From Gambelia wislizenii (lineage: Eukaryota; Chordata; Lepidosauria; Squamata; Crotaphytidae), in assembly GCA_030847615.1 (NCBI GenBank), contig JAUMIR010000004.1, positions 80,321,001 through 80,385,000 of the forward strand: DNA of 64,000 nucleotides. The letters run 5' to 3'. The notes beneath the pieces were generated by a model, which saw nothing but the letters and a program-made list of their open reading frames with translations, searched no databases and was not told the origin of the DNA. The position numbers were made by a program, and so were the translations under genes. Positions 10,873 to 20,757 of this stretch are shown here, one piece after another; positions within the stretch are counted from its first letter, which is position 1; every line of letters starts with the position of its first letter.

Positions 10873-12331
10873 CAGTTGTGTGAAAAAGCAAGTACACCCT
10901 CTTTGAATGCTATGATTTTACATTATCAGGACATAATAACAATCATCTGTTACTTAGCAGGTCTTAAAATTAGGTAAATATAACCTCTGATGAACAACAA
11001 CACATGATGTATTACACCGTGTCATGATTTATTCAACAAAAATAAAGCCAAAATGGAGAAGCCATATGTGAAAAACATAAGAATTAAAACAGTAAGTAGC
11101 AGATAGGTGCTGCTAATCAAATGCCCTTGATTAATTGGTCATCAGCAAGTGTGACCACCTCTATAAAAGCCAAAGTTGTAACAATTTTCTGGTCTGGAGC
11201 ATTCAGGTGTGTCTTAACACAATTAGGAAGAAAAACATCAGCAATGATCTTAGAGAAGCAATTGTTGCTGCCCATCAATCTGGGAAGGGTTATAAAGCCA
11301 TCATTCTTCAGTAAGAAAGATTATTCAAAAGTGGAAAATATTCAAGACAGTTGCCAATCTTCCCAGGAATGGATGTCCCAGCAAGTTCACCCCAAAGTCA
11401 GACCGTGCAATGCTCAGAGAAATTGCAAAAAAACCCAAGAGGTACATCTCAGACTCTACAGGCCTCAGTTAGCATGTTAAATGTTAAAGTTCATGACAGT
11501 ACAATTAGAAAAAGACTGAACAAGCATGGTTTGTTTGGAAGGGTTGCCAGGAGAAAGCCTCTTCTCTCTAAAAAGAACATGGCAGCACAGCTTAGGTTTG
11601 CAAAGTTGCCTCGGAACAAACCACAAGGCTTCTGGAACAATGTCCTTGGGACAGACGAGACCAATGTGGAGATGTTTGATTATAATGCATAGCGACACGT
11701 TTGGTGAAAACCAAACACAGCATAACAGCACAAATACCTCATGCCAACTGTCAAACATGGTGGTGGAGGGGTGATGATTTCGACTTGTTTTGCAGCCACA
11801 GAACCTGGGAACCTTGCAGTCATTGAGTCAACCATGAACTCGTCTGTATACCAAAGTATTCTAGAGTCAAATGTGAGGCCATCTGTCCTACAGCTAAAGC
11901 TTGGCCAAAATTGGGTTATGCAACAGGACAATGATCCCAAGCACACCAGCAAATCTACAACAGAAAGGCTGAAGAAGAAAACAAGGTCTTGCAATGGCCC
12001 AGTCAAAGTCCAGACCTCAGCCCAATTGAAATGCTGTGGCAGGACCTTAAGAGAGATGTGCATAAACAAATGCCCGCAAACCTCAATGAACTGAAGTAAC
12101 ATTGTAAAGAAGAGTGGGCCAAAATTCCTTCCCAACAATGTGAGAGATTGATAAAGTCATACAGAAAATGATTACTTCAAGTTATTGTGTAAATATGTCA
12201 TGTGTAGTTGTCCATCTGAGGTTGTATTTACCCAATTTTAAGATCTGCTAAGGAACAGATGATTGTTATTATGTCCTTATATGTAAAACCATAGAACTCA
12301 AAGAGGGTATACTTTCTTTTTCACACAACTG
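10873..12331 (+). mobile_element. Tc1/mariner transposon with ~119-bp terminal inverted repeats
   Basis: The element is bounded by TA target duplications (10871-10872 and 12332-12333) and by inverted repeats starting CAGTTGTGTGAAAAAG. The inverted match runs about 119 bp (10873-10992 against 12213-12331), far longer than the shortest Tc1 ends. The 1459-bp length and the DD34E-type transposase inside are those of a Tc1-like element. The transposase is broken, so the copy is not autonomous. Confidence 0.95.
11210..12100 (+). pseudogene. Broken Tc1-like transposase (DD34E)
   Basis: Pieces of a DDE transposase are spread over several frames. An N-terminal helix-turn-helix-like part lies around 11240-11350. 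The first catalytic Asp is in LGTDETNVEMF (near 11655), the second in [10 protein letters not shown] (near 11930), and the Glu in [11 protein letters not shown] (near 12020), which sits in another frame after a shift at about 11985. Between 11690 and 11725 three in-frame stops (TAG, TGA, TAA) interrupt the stretch before MPTVKHGGGG; the first two look like single C-to-T changes of CAG and CGA. The open segments 11351-11692 and 11741-12094 share one frame. No functional enzyme is encoded. Confidence 0.9.
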
Positions 12332-12957
12332 TACACCTCCTCCCCTGTGTTCAGGGGCTTATTTCCATTCTCATCTAATTAGGAAAAACAACAGCTGAAG
12401 AAAAAATAGCTGGAGTTTAAGCCTCTCCCTCTCCCTGCCTCTTCTCCCCTGAAAATGCTGCCCTGCATTCACGTCATTAAATAAACAGGTGCTTGGGAAG
12501 CAATCATGTAGTTCTACCTCAAAACTGGGAGACACCACAATTGGATTTCTTTCCAGCACCCATGAAATTAAACACTACCCTAGTGAAAGAGTATTTATTT
12601 GAGAAACAGTTTGTCCAGATTACAGCTGTTCCTCACATGCATGTATTTGTTTACTGTGTGCATTTATCATATTTACAGTATTATACTTATATCCCACACA
12701 TACTCCAAGGAGCGCAATGCAATGTGCACCATTCTTCCATGTCCCTGCCTAATCCTGTCCTCAAATGTATCTATTTTGACACTCTTATAGTACTCTGGCT
12801 CTTATATTACTTACTGTCAGCTGCCCCAACAGTGTCACAGTGTGAGCATAAAATAATAATACTGGCAAACAAGGAACAATTTGTTCTACTGTATCACCAT
12901 CCTCCATGAAGGTGCTTCTGGGCTGATTACTTGGGAGGAACAAACATCAGAAAACAT

Positions 12958-13145
12958 TGTTGTTATGTGTCTTCAAGTTAACTCCAACTTACGGCAACCT
13001 TATCATAGGCATTTCTTGGCAAGATTTAGTCAGAGGATGTTTGTCATTGCCTTCCTTCTAGGATGAGAGAGTGTGACTTGCCCAAGGTCACCCACTGAGT
13101 GGGACTTCAAACCCTGGTCTTTTGGAGTCCCAGACTGGTGCTCAG
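12958..13145 (-). mobile_element. Sauria-type tRNA SINE with BovB-like tail
   Basis: In plus-strand order it shows the tail (GTTGTTATGTGTCTTCAAGT), the body (TTGCCTTCCTTCTAGGATGA, ACTTGCCCAAGGTCACCCAC) and the tRNA-like head (GGGACTTCAAACCCTGG, a B-box region in reverse). Confidence 0.85.
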
Positions 13146-13319
13146 AAAAAACCACAACAATAAAATGATTTTTGTCCTTGTAGGAAATATTTAGAAAAAG
13201 GACAATAAATTAACCACTTGATTCACAAATTCACTTGGCATTTCCACAAGTCCTCCTGCACAGGAAAAACACTATGACAAAGTTAAATCCTAAGAGAAGT
13301 CCTAAAGTATTCATTTAAC

Positions 13320-13850
13320 TTACTTGATTTATATCCTGCATTTCCCCAGAATTGGGTATCAACACGGCTCATAATAAGATGACAGCAGGCACAGATAAAA
13401 ACACGTAAGAGAAGGCAGAGATCTTTTTTTTAAAAAAACTCTCAAGTTATAATACTAAAACAAAATTATGCTGATTTTAATATTAACACACTATGGAGTA
13501 AAACTATTTAAAAAACATTAAGAAATAAAAAGTAAACCATCTGTTTGTTAAAAGCTTCTTTCTCAGTAGCCACTCAGTTGCTGAAATCCTGTCTGATAAA
13601 AAGTCAGATGGACAAAGGGAGGAGGCCAGACTGGCTTACCTTAGTGGAGGTTCCACAACCTGTAAACAATCTCCATGCAAGCCCTAACCTATGTCTCCTC
13701 TCAACAGGCCTGTAAAGGTGGCAGGACCAAGAGAAGGTCCTTCCCCAAAGACCTCAGGTCCTGGGCAGGCTCATATGAGAGAATCTTATCCTGATAGACC
13801 TGTTTTCCCCTATATGCAGGCTTGAACTGTAAGTATCAATCCACTAGCAT
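13320..13850 (-). mobile_element. L2-family 3' fragment
   Basis: It has the same layout as the 59.5-kb copy: tail with a TATATCCTGCATTTCCCC-like phrase, an A-rich middle, then GACCAAGAGAAGGTCCTTCC and a GGGCAGGCTCATATGAGAG segment. The shared order in two distant copies supports one repeat family. Confidence 0.6.
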
Positions 13851-14501
13851 CTTTCAAGGAATCACATGGGATAGCTCATTTATATAGTTCAGCTATACAG
13901 CTCATTTTCCTCACACTGATAAATGGGATGCATCTATTTCCACATATACACATACATTTTCACTACTCTTTTCCAAACAGAAAAGTGCCTATACAAGACA
14001 AAAGAAATAATTATCACACAGAAAACTAAACATACCCAAACAAGTCAGCTAGACTGTGTATTTCAGTCTCAGAAATGCAATGTACTACAAATCTGGATTT
14101 GCTGTAAATGTTGAGACTTGTTTGTTGAGAAATAAAGAGCTATTGTTAGGAGGAGTTAGAAGGCATGCAAGATAATGTGAAAGGCAACTATGTGTCAGCG
14201 AGGTGTGCATATGTGCTGATTTATAGTACATGTGGCTTCTTTTCCCCTTGCCCTTTCAATGATGAATAACTAAGCATTTCAGAGCCACAGGGTGCACAAG
14301 CCATCTGGTACAATCTGTGATTGCTGAGGCCAGGGACTTCAAAGGCCTAGAGCAAGTTTGTTTAAGATCTAATCAGCATGTGTGGGCACACACACATACA
14401 AGAATTTGTACACTGTGACTACACTAAATTGCAATTAAACAAAACACAAAAAGAACACAGATGGTAGTACTACCTTTATCACACTTACTACATACATTAG
14501 T

Positions 14502-14830
14502 ATGCAGAGTGAACTAAACACTGTCCTAAGCCAGCCACTTAAAAATTGTAAAGTCTCCCCACTTTGTTTTAAGTATATATTGCAGTCACCTGAACATGCT
14601 GCAGCCTTATTTGAAAACTCACGACGAACAAGTCTTGAAGAGAAACGACATCGCAGAAAGAATCACAACCCAAAAACATCACCCAAGGAGACCTTCTGCT
14701 GTGCTTTTTGCAACCAGACTTGTTTATCTCGGATTGGCCTTTTTAGTCATCAGCGTGCTTGCAGAAAGCGCGGGATGAGTCCTTCCTGAATCTTAGTTTG
14801 CGAAGAAAAGCCAGAGAAAGAGAGAGATAT
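14502..14830 (+). mobile_element. 3' fragment of an unnamed retroelement ending in a C2HC finger
   Basis: The open frame 14502-14789 (95 codons) has a basic stretch (EEKRHRRKNH, residues 46-55) and then a C2HC finger, C67-x2-C70-x12-H83-x3-C87, with [13 protein letters not shown]. Such fingers occur at the C-terminus of some non-LTR retrotransposon proteins. The sequence downstream to about 14830 is shared with 43.4 kb. Confidence 0.55.
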
Positions 14831-14874
14831 TGCAGTCACCTGAACATTTGCTATCTATAGAAAAATCGTATCAT

Positions 14875-15600
14875 TTATTTAAGTATTGTGTATCACCTCC
14901 CAGCTCACAAGGGATCCCAAGGTGATGAACAAATTAAAACAATACAAAGGTAAAACATTTTAAAAATAAATTAAAACGCTCTTTAAAAATGTTTAAAAGT
15001 AGTCTAAAACCAATCCTAAAATACAATTTTAAAACAGCAATTTCAAATTTTGAAAGCCATGAGGAACAGCATTGTTTTGGCTGCTCACTGGAAGCTTAAA
15101 AGAGATGGAGACAGCCTAATTTCTTTGGCAAGGGACTTCAACAGTCAAGGCACTGCTACAGAAAAGGCCCTGTGTACAAATCAACCTAACTTCATGAGGT
15201 GTTGGAACATGCAGCAGGGTCTTCTTTGAGGATCTCAAATTTCAGGCAGGGTGATATAGGGAGAAGCAATCTTTTCAAATATCCTGACCCCACACCATTA
15301 AAGTCTTTGTAGGTTAAAATCAGCACCTTGAATTGAGCCTGGAAGCCAGCTCAGTTTTTGTAAGACTGGTGTTATATGGATTCTAACACGCAACCCAACA
15401 CCAGCCTGGCTGCTGCATTTTGCACTAGCTGTAGCTTCCCAACACTATATAACGGTAGCCCCTTGTAGAGAGCATTACAGTAATCTAATTGGGAGGTAAC
15501 TCTCATTGTTTGCAGTAAGTGAATTTTAATGATTTCAGAAAAGCTGTCATCTTTCTTTGCTTTGAGCAAAACAGTAAAACAAACTGTAACATCTTAAAGA
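14875..15600 (-). mobile_element. L2-like LINE 3' fragment
   Basis: The minus strand reads SQLDYCNALYKGLPLYSVGK and LQLVQNAAARLVLG (about 15380-15510), the C-terminal RT block of L2-type LINEs. The stretch continues to an AT-rich tail near 14880. Confidence 0.82.
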
Positions 15601-15918
15601 GTAACTGATTATTGCAGTATGAGTTCTGAAGATGAACAGCTGACTTTATCCAACACATAGTTGCCAAAAATTCACTAGGAAGAAACAGAATGGGTGGAAA
15701 GCCCAGTTTTAAAATGTGGGACTTCTACAAAGCCAAAGGGAATACCATTTTGGATGCATCATATAACTGTTGTCAGCTGGAGTTAAAAAAAACACAGGGC
15801 AATGCTAGTTGCTTGTATACCACTGGAAATAAATAGTAATGGGGTTGGATATACCCAGAGCCTACTGGGATCAACACATACTCAGAGAATTAATTATCCA
15901 CTCCGCATATTAATGAAA

Positions 15919-16153
15919 TTGTTGTTGTGTGCCTTCACATCATTTCCAACTTATGACAACCCTAAGATGAACCTTTAATGGGGTTTTCTTGCCAGAATAT
16001 GTTCAAAAGAGGTTTGTCATTGCCTTCCTCTGAGGCTGAGTGTGTGGCTTACCCAAAGTCTCGCAGTGGGTCTGCATGGATGAGTGGTGATTTGAACCCT
16101 GGTCTCCTGGAGTCCTAGTCCAACACTCAAAGAACTATACCACACTGACTCAT
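15919..16153 (-). mobile_element. Sauria-type tRNA SINE, nearly complete
   Basis: It includes tail GTTGTTGTGTGCCTTCAC, body CATTGCCTTCCTCTGAGG and head GATTTGAACCCTGGTCTCC, with a reversed pol III B box, through to CACACTGACTC. This is the most complete copy in the window. Confidence 0.88.
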
Positions 16154-17274
16154 TTTGGTATAGCATTAACTGATGAACTTATAGGGGAAACACAGTGAAT
16201 TGAAGACAGCAGTTTATTTAATGGTGCAGTACCTGGTGGACCCTGACGTGGAAGCCCAGGATCCACATCTAAGAAGCAATATATAAAATTCTTTATATAA
16301 AATTCTTACAAAAACATACAGTGAAATTGAGGAACAAAAGGCTATACAATAATACAAATCCTCCAGTAAGGAAAAAGCACTGTTTCCAACTATGTATGCC
16401 ACTTGCTCTTTGTACCTCACATTGGTGTTGTGGGTGGTATTCTTTTTCAGCAGAATGCAACAAAATGCTTCTAACATGGCTCCAAATGTTTTGTACATGT
16501 TTAACTTAACTTGAAATCACTAAGAACTTAGGAAATTTTCAGTGTACAAGAGCAGACCTTTTTTCCCCTCCCAGTATAGCTCTTCCTTACTTTGGTCTTA
16601 TGGTCACCTTCTGACCTTTCCACGTCAAACTCTAAATTCAATAACCTTGCATTTTGCTCACTGAACTACTTACCCCTACATATACACATTCACCCCACTT
16701 CTGCTAGTACATGCCTTTCTTTGACATTTTATCATTTCTTACTTTGCTGTAGACCATCTTTACAACAGAAAAGTTGCTGGCAAGAGAAATCAAAGTGTTT
16801 TGGTGCAGAAAGTCCAAAAGGCACCCACCCACAAACTAGCAAGGCAGAGAACATTCTTTTATACAACCTTCAATGACATTATTCTACACTACTGTACTGC
16901 GTGTTAATTATGTATGAGAACACCTCTCAGGGATATCAGTGAAAGGTCTTTAGCATCATTTGCTATTCAAACCTTTAGGCCTAGGACTTTCTCCACACCA
17001 AGCACATGTTCTCCCACTGAGCTATGTTATCGTATTTGCATTGGAGATCTTTCCACTGAGCAGGTGAAACATGCTGCTTAATGGTGATGGCATCCATAAT
17101 CTCCCTGAAACAACAGCCTCAATTCACTTCATAAAAGGTCTACCAAAGAATCCATGTAGCTCAGGTCAGCAATTCTGAGAATAAAAATTTGGAAGGCAAA
17201 TGAATTTAGCAGAGCGATTCTCGAACTTGACAAAGGAGACAACAGCTAGAAATGTCAGTAGTGAGGACATGAAG

Positions 17275-17575
17275 ACATGAGAGGGCTTCTTTGGTGGCCA
17301 CTGCCACGCTGTGGAACTTCCTTTTGAGGGAGCTAGGCTACCTCCTTCCCTTTATTGTCCTCCCACTAGAAGGCAAACACCATTTTATTCAAATAGATCT
17401 TTGGCATCTAACTAGATTTTACCTGCAGTGGGCTGCTGTTGTTTTTTAATCTGTTTTGTGGCACCCTGTTTTATGTTTATCTGTATTCATTCTTTATTTC
17501 AATAGTATTGTTGTTAGCCAATTTGAGGGCTGTCTTTTGCAGAAAGGAAGGATATAAATTAAATAAATAGAAAAT
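17275..17575 (+). mobile_element. L2-type LINE 3' end
   Basis: It encodes the L2 C-terminal phrase (LWNFLLREL-like, near 17310) and ends with GGATATAAATTAAATAAATAG. The gene part is too decayed to read as one frame. Confidence 0.6.
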
Positions 17576-18083
17576 GCAACTGATGGCACATCTCTCAAAG
17601 AACTGCAAAATAATGGATATAGTGTGGCAAATTGATGAAAAAGCTGCAGAGAAAACTAAAGATAATTAAAGTAATACTCCTGCATGAAATTCACTCTCAC
17701 CTCCCACTTTTTTACATTCCCAATAGGGAATATAACTTTAATAAACTGAGTTTTCAGAACAAATAGCTTTTACAAAGTAATGTAGATTCCAACAATGACA
17801 CAGGTTTCCAAACTTTGACTCATCTACGAACTCAAGCAGAGTCTGTACACAAGCTGCAGAAAGGTCACAAGAGAGTCTTATTCCTGGGGGCAAGGAAAAT
17901 ATGTATTGGGATTAAGTGCTACCTTGCGTGAGTTGGAACGAAAGGCTGAATGACCCAAGATGAAGCACTGTAGCTGTAATAAACCAGCTGGAATAGAAAT
18001 GGAAGATACAGTACACATCTTAATATCAAGTAAGCTGACATGAATACATAACAACAGCAGAAGGATTAGTCTTAATTTGTTAT

Positions 18084-18226
18084 TTGTTGTTCTTATGTGC
18101 CTTCAAGTCAACACTTAACTTATGGGACCATATCATAGGGTTTTCTTGGGAAAATTTATTCAGTGTTAAGATTTGCCATTGCCTTCCTCTTAGGTTGAGA
18201 CAATGCGACTTGCCCAAGGTTACCCT
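18084..18226 (-). mobile_element. Sauria-type SINE, head missing
   Basis: The tail and body are present (CTTATGTGCCTTCAAGTCAA, ACTTGCCCAAGGTTACCC) but the tRNA-like head is lost after about 18226. Confidence 0.8.
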
Positions 18227-19019
18227 TTTGGAAAACAAAAGTAGGAGTTGATGGGTGAGCATTTATTTATAAGGACTTTAGCTGCAAATCTTTATGGAAA
18301 AAATTAGTGTCTTAGATCTTAGTCTGAAGATATGTTTACAAATCACCATAAAGTACTGGTGAAATACAACCAAGGACTAGTCTAGAGACCCACTATTAGT
18401 TTCTATTTGGTGAACAGAAGGACTGAACACATGCATCTATGCAGAGCCACAGCATGTTACTTGGTGGCTTTAGGAATCTAAGCACACATGTGGTGTTTTT
18501 TTTTATTAGCTATATACCATGAAGGCAGAAAATCTATCTATATTGTGATAAAGGCCGTGTAAGCAACCAGTAACCATTACATTTTCTTTTTCATTATTTA
18601 TCACTCTCTTCATAATAGTATTAAATGGGGGAAGTGATGTTGAATGGGTACTGGTGAACAGGTACAATTTTGCTGATTTATTAAGGGAGCACAAAGAGTT
18701 CTGATGGAAAGGGGCAGGGCAAAGGCAGGGCAGGGCAAGAAACACTGAAGATAGGAAAACTATAATTTTTAAAAAAGACTGTTGATACTTCAGAAGAAAT
18801 AAAAAACAGTAACAACATGGGAATGAGTGCAGATTGTACTTCTGTTTGGTTGTATCAGCAACCAAACAACAGCTGGTGCAAACACACATACTAGAACAGC
18901 TTGTCCTAGTCTGGTACCTCCCAGATGTTTTGGGTTATAATTCCCATAATCCTCACCCAGCATGGGCACTAACTTGGGGGAAGCCACTTTAGAGATGAAA
19001 GTAAAAGTGGTGACAGCAA

Positions 19020-19350
19020 TAATTATTTATTTACTGAAATATTTATATGCCAATATTTATATGAATTTATATTCCAGGATCTCAGGGCAATGTACAATAA
19101 AATCAATTTAAACAGCTTAAAACAATTTAAAACAACAATTTAATCAGACCAACACCATATTACAACATTTAACACTTAAAACTAGAGTTTACAACAAAAT
19201 CACTCACATCACGTGCTCGAATTTAGATGAAATTAATTAGCTTCCAAAAGCTTTGGTTAGGAGCCATGTTTCCATTCGCTGTCAGAATGACATCAGCATT
19301 GGTACCAGTTGGGTCTCTAAGGGGAAAGAATCCCAGAACTGGGGTGCTGT
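19020..19350 (-). mobile_element. L2-family 3' fragment
   Basis: An inverted tail (ATTTATTTACTGAAATATTT) and the CAATGTACAATAAAATCAAT phrase resemble the 8.1-kb copy. The fragment ends near a TGGGGTGCTGTAG segment at about 19345. Confidence 0.5.
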
Positions 19351-19511
19351 AGCTCATTGTCTTTTGCAACTCATTTTCATAACTTGCAACCTAGTTCCTC
19401 TTGCTCCTAATTCCAAACACCTGTTACTTTCACCAGTTTCAACCCTAAATTTCCAGGTTACTTGAAATGGTAAGGTAGTTTCCACACATGGAATTAACAC
19501 CCTAAGGACAT

Positions 19512-19731
19512 AGATTTTCCTTGTGTGGGGGGTTCCGGGCTGTGCGGTGTGTTTGGGAAGAGTTTATTTCTGACGTTTCACCTGCATCTGTGGCTGGCAT
19601 CTTTCTCTGAAGATGCCAGCCACAGATGCAGGCGAAACGTCAGAAATAAACACTTCCAGAACACAGCCTCACAGCCTGGGAAAAAACCCAAGGAAAATCT
19701 ATGGATGCCGGTCATGAAAGCCTTTGACTTC
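19512..19731 (+). mobile_element. 220-bp Penelope-derived insert made of inverted arms, 15-bp target duplication
   Basis: The insert is flanked by an exact 15-bp direct repeat (ACACCCTAAGGACAT at 19497-19511 and 19732-19746). The interior is a long imperfect palindrome centred near 19606, each arm repeating the phrase GATGCCAGCCACAGATGC or its complement. The right flank (CTATGGATGCCGGTCATGAA) is familiar from terminal regions of lizard Penelope-like elements. There is no protein-coding capacity. Confidence 0.8.
19602..19646 (+). ncRNA. Hammerhead ribozyme motif (Penelope type, minimal stem III)
   Basis: All core parts are present in order: stem I 5' strand TTTCT (19602-19606), CUGAAGA (19607-19613, fitting CUGANGA), stem II with arms GCCAGC/GCAGGC (19615-19620 and 19628-19633; one A-A mismatch), GAA (19634-19636), a 2-bp self-complementary stem III ACGU, cleavage triplet GUC (19639-19641), and stem I 3' strand AGAAA (19642-19646), perfectly complementary to the 5' strand. 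Very short stem III is the known feature of hammerheads in Penelope-like elements, which are thought to act best as dimers. Confidence 0.8.
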
Positions 19732-19819
19732 ACACCCTAAGGACATTTACCTATTGCCCAGGTCTTTGCTAACTTTTTGTGTACCACACAAGTCAATAAT
19801 GTTAGTGTGAAATTACCTT

Positions 19820-20005
19820 AACAGAAAAAATATTGTTATTTTAACTTTTATATGTTTTATATATGTTTTAAATTGTCATGCTTTTAATTGTTTTTAATTA
19901 TTAATTGTTTTAAGTTTTAATTTATTTTATATGTTGTGAGCTGCCTTGGGTACCATTTTGGGAGAAAGGCAGTGTATAAATTAAATAAATAAATAATAAA
20001 AATAG
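19820..20005 (+). mobile_element. L2-type LINE 3' tail
   Basis: It has TGAGCTGCCTTGGGTACC and GGCAGTGTATAAATTAAATA followed by short AT repeats. It lies about 210 bp before the APOBEC2 exon. Confidence 0.6.
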
Positions 20006-20216
20006 AGAAAACTGCATTATTTCAGGCAAGACTCTTTTCCTAGCTCTGCCAGGAAATCCCTAGCATCCCCCCTTGATCTCCCATCCCAGCATTGACCTTG
20101 CTCAGCTTCTGAAATCAATTAAGATGAGATGTGTTCAGAGCTGTATGTGTTTCTGAAGAAAGTTATGTATTATAAACTGTGTAAATGTAAGTACTGACTT
20201 TTACTCTTCTATACAG

Positions 20217-20757
20217 GGAACGTCTTCCAGCCATCTTTTTCAACTTCCAGTTCAAGAATGTAGAATACAGTTCAGGCAGGAACAAGACCTTCCTGTGCTA
20301 CATCGTAGAGATTCAAAGCAAGGAGTCAAAAACCTTACAGGGCTACCTGGAAGATGAACATGCAGCAGCCCATGCGGAAGATGGCTTCTTCAATACTATC
20401 CTGCCTACCTGTGAGCCAGGATTCCGCTACAATGTCACTTGGTATGTTTCTTCTAGCCCCTGTGTGAGCTGTGCTGAACGGGTAACAAAAGCACTGCAGA
20501 AGAACAAGAACTTGCGATTCTCCATCGTAATGGGTCGTCTCTTCATGTGGGAAGAGCCAGACATCCAAGCTGCACTGAGGAAAATGAAAGCAGCTGGCTG
20601 CAAACTGAGGATCATGAAACCTCAAGACTTTGAATACGTCTGGAAGAATTTTGTAGAGCAGGAAGAAGGGGAGGAACCAAAGGCATTTACTCCCTGGGAG
20701 GACATTCAAGAGAACTTCCAGTATTATGAAGAAAAACTAGCAGAGGTTTTGCATTGA
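20217..20757 (+). CDS. APOBEC2: APOBEC2, main coding exon through stop codon
   Basis: This exon encodes the zinc-dependent deaminase-fold domain of APOBEC2, a muscle-enriched member of the AID/APOBEC family whose catalytic activity on nucleic acid is uncertain. It begins after a pyrimidine-tract acceptor (ending ATACAG at 20211-20216) with one base that completes a split Gly codon, then gives 179 codons to a TGA at 20755-20757. The zinc site is complete: H-A-E at exon residues 52-54 and P-C-x2-C at residues 81-85. Other family blocks are GRLFMWEEP and KLRIMKPQDFEYVW. The linker before GYLEDEH is a little shorter than in mammals. The acidic N-terminal exon, expected upstream and ending near ELPPFEIVTG in relatives, was not found between 1 and 20216. 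An AATAAA lies near 20837. The gene is tail-to-tail with OARD1, as in mammals. Confidence 0.95.

Noticed and set aside
18506..18889. 127-codon minus-strand frame with a signal-like hydrophobic start
   Set aside because: No homologous motif, no splice signals and AT-rich flanks with no supporting context.
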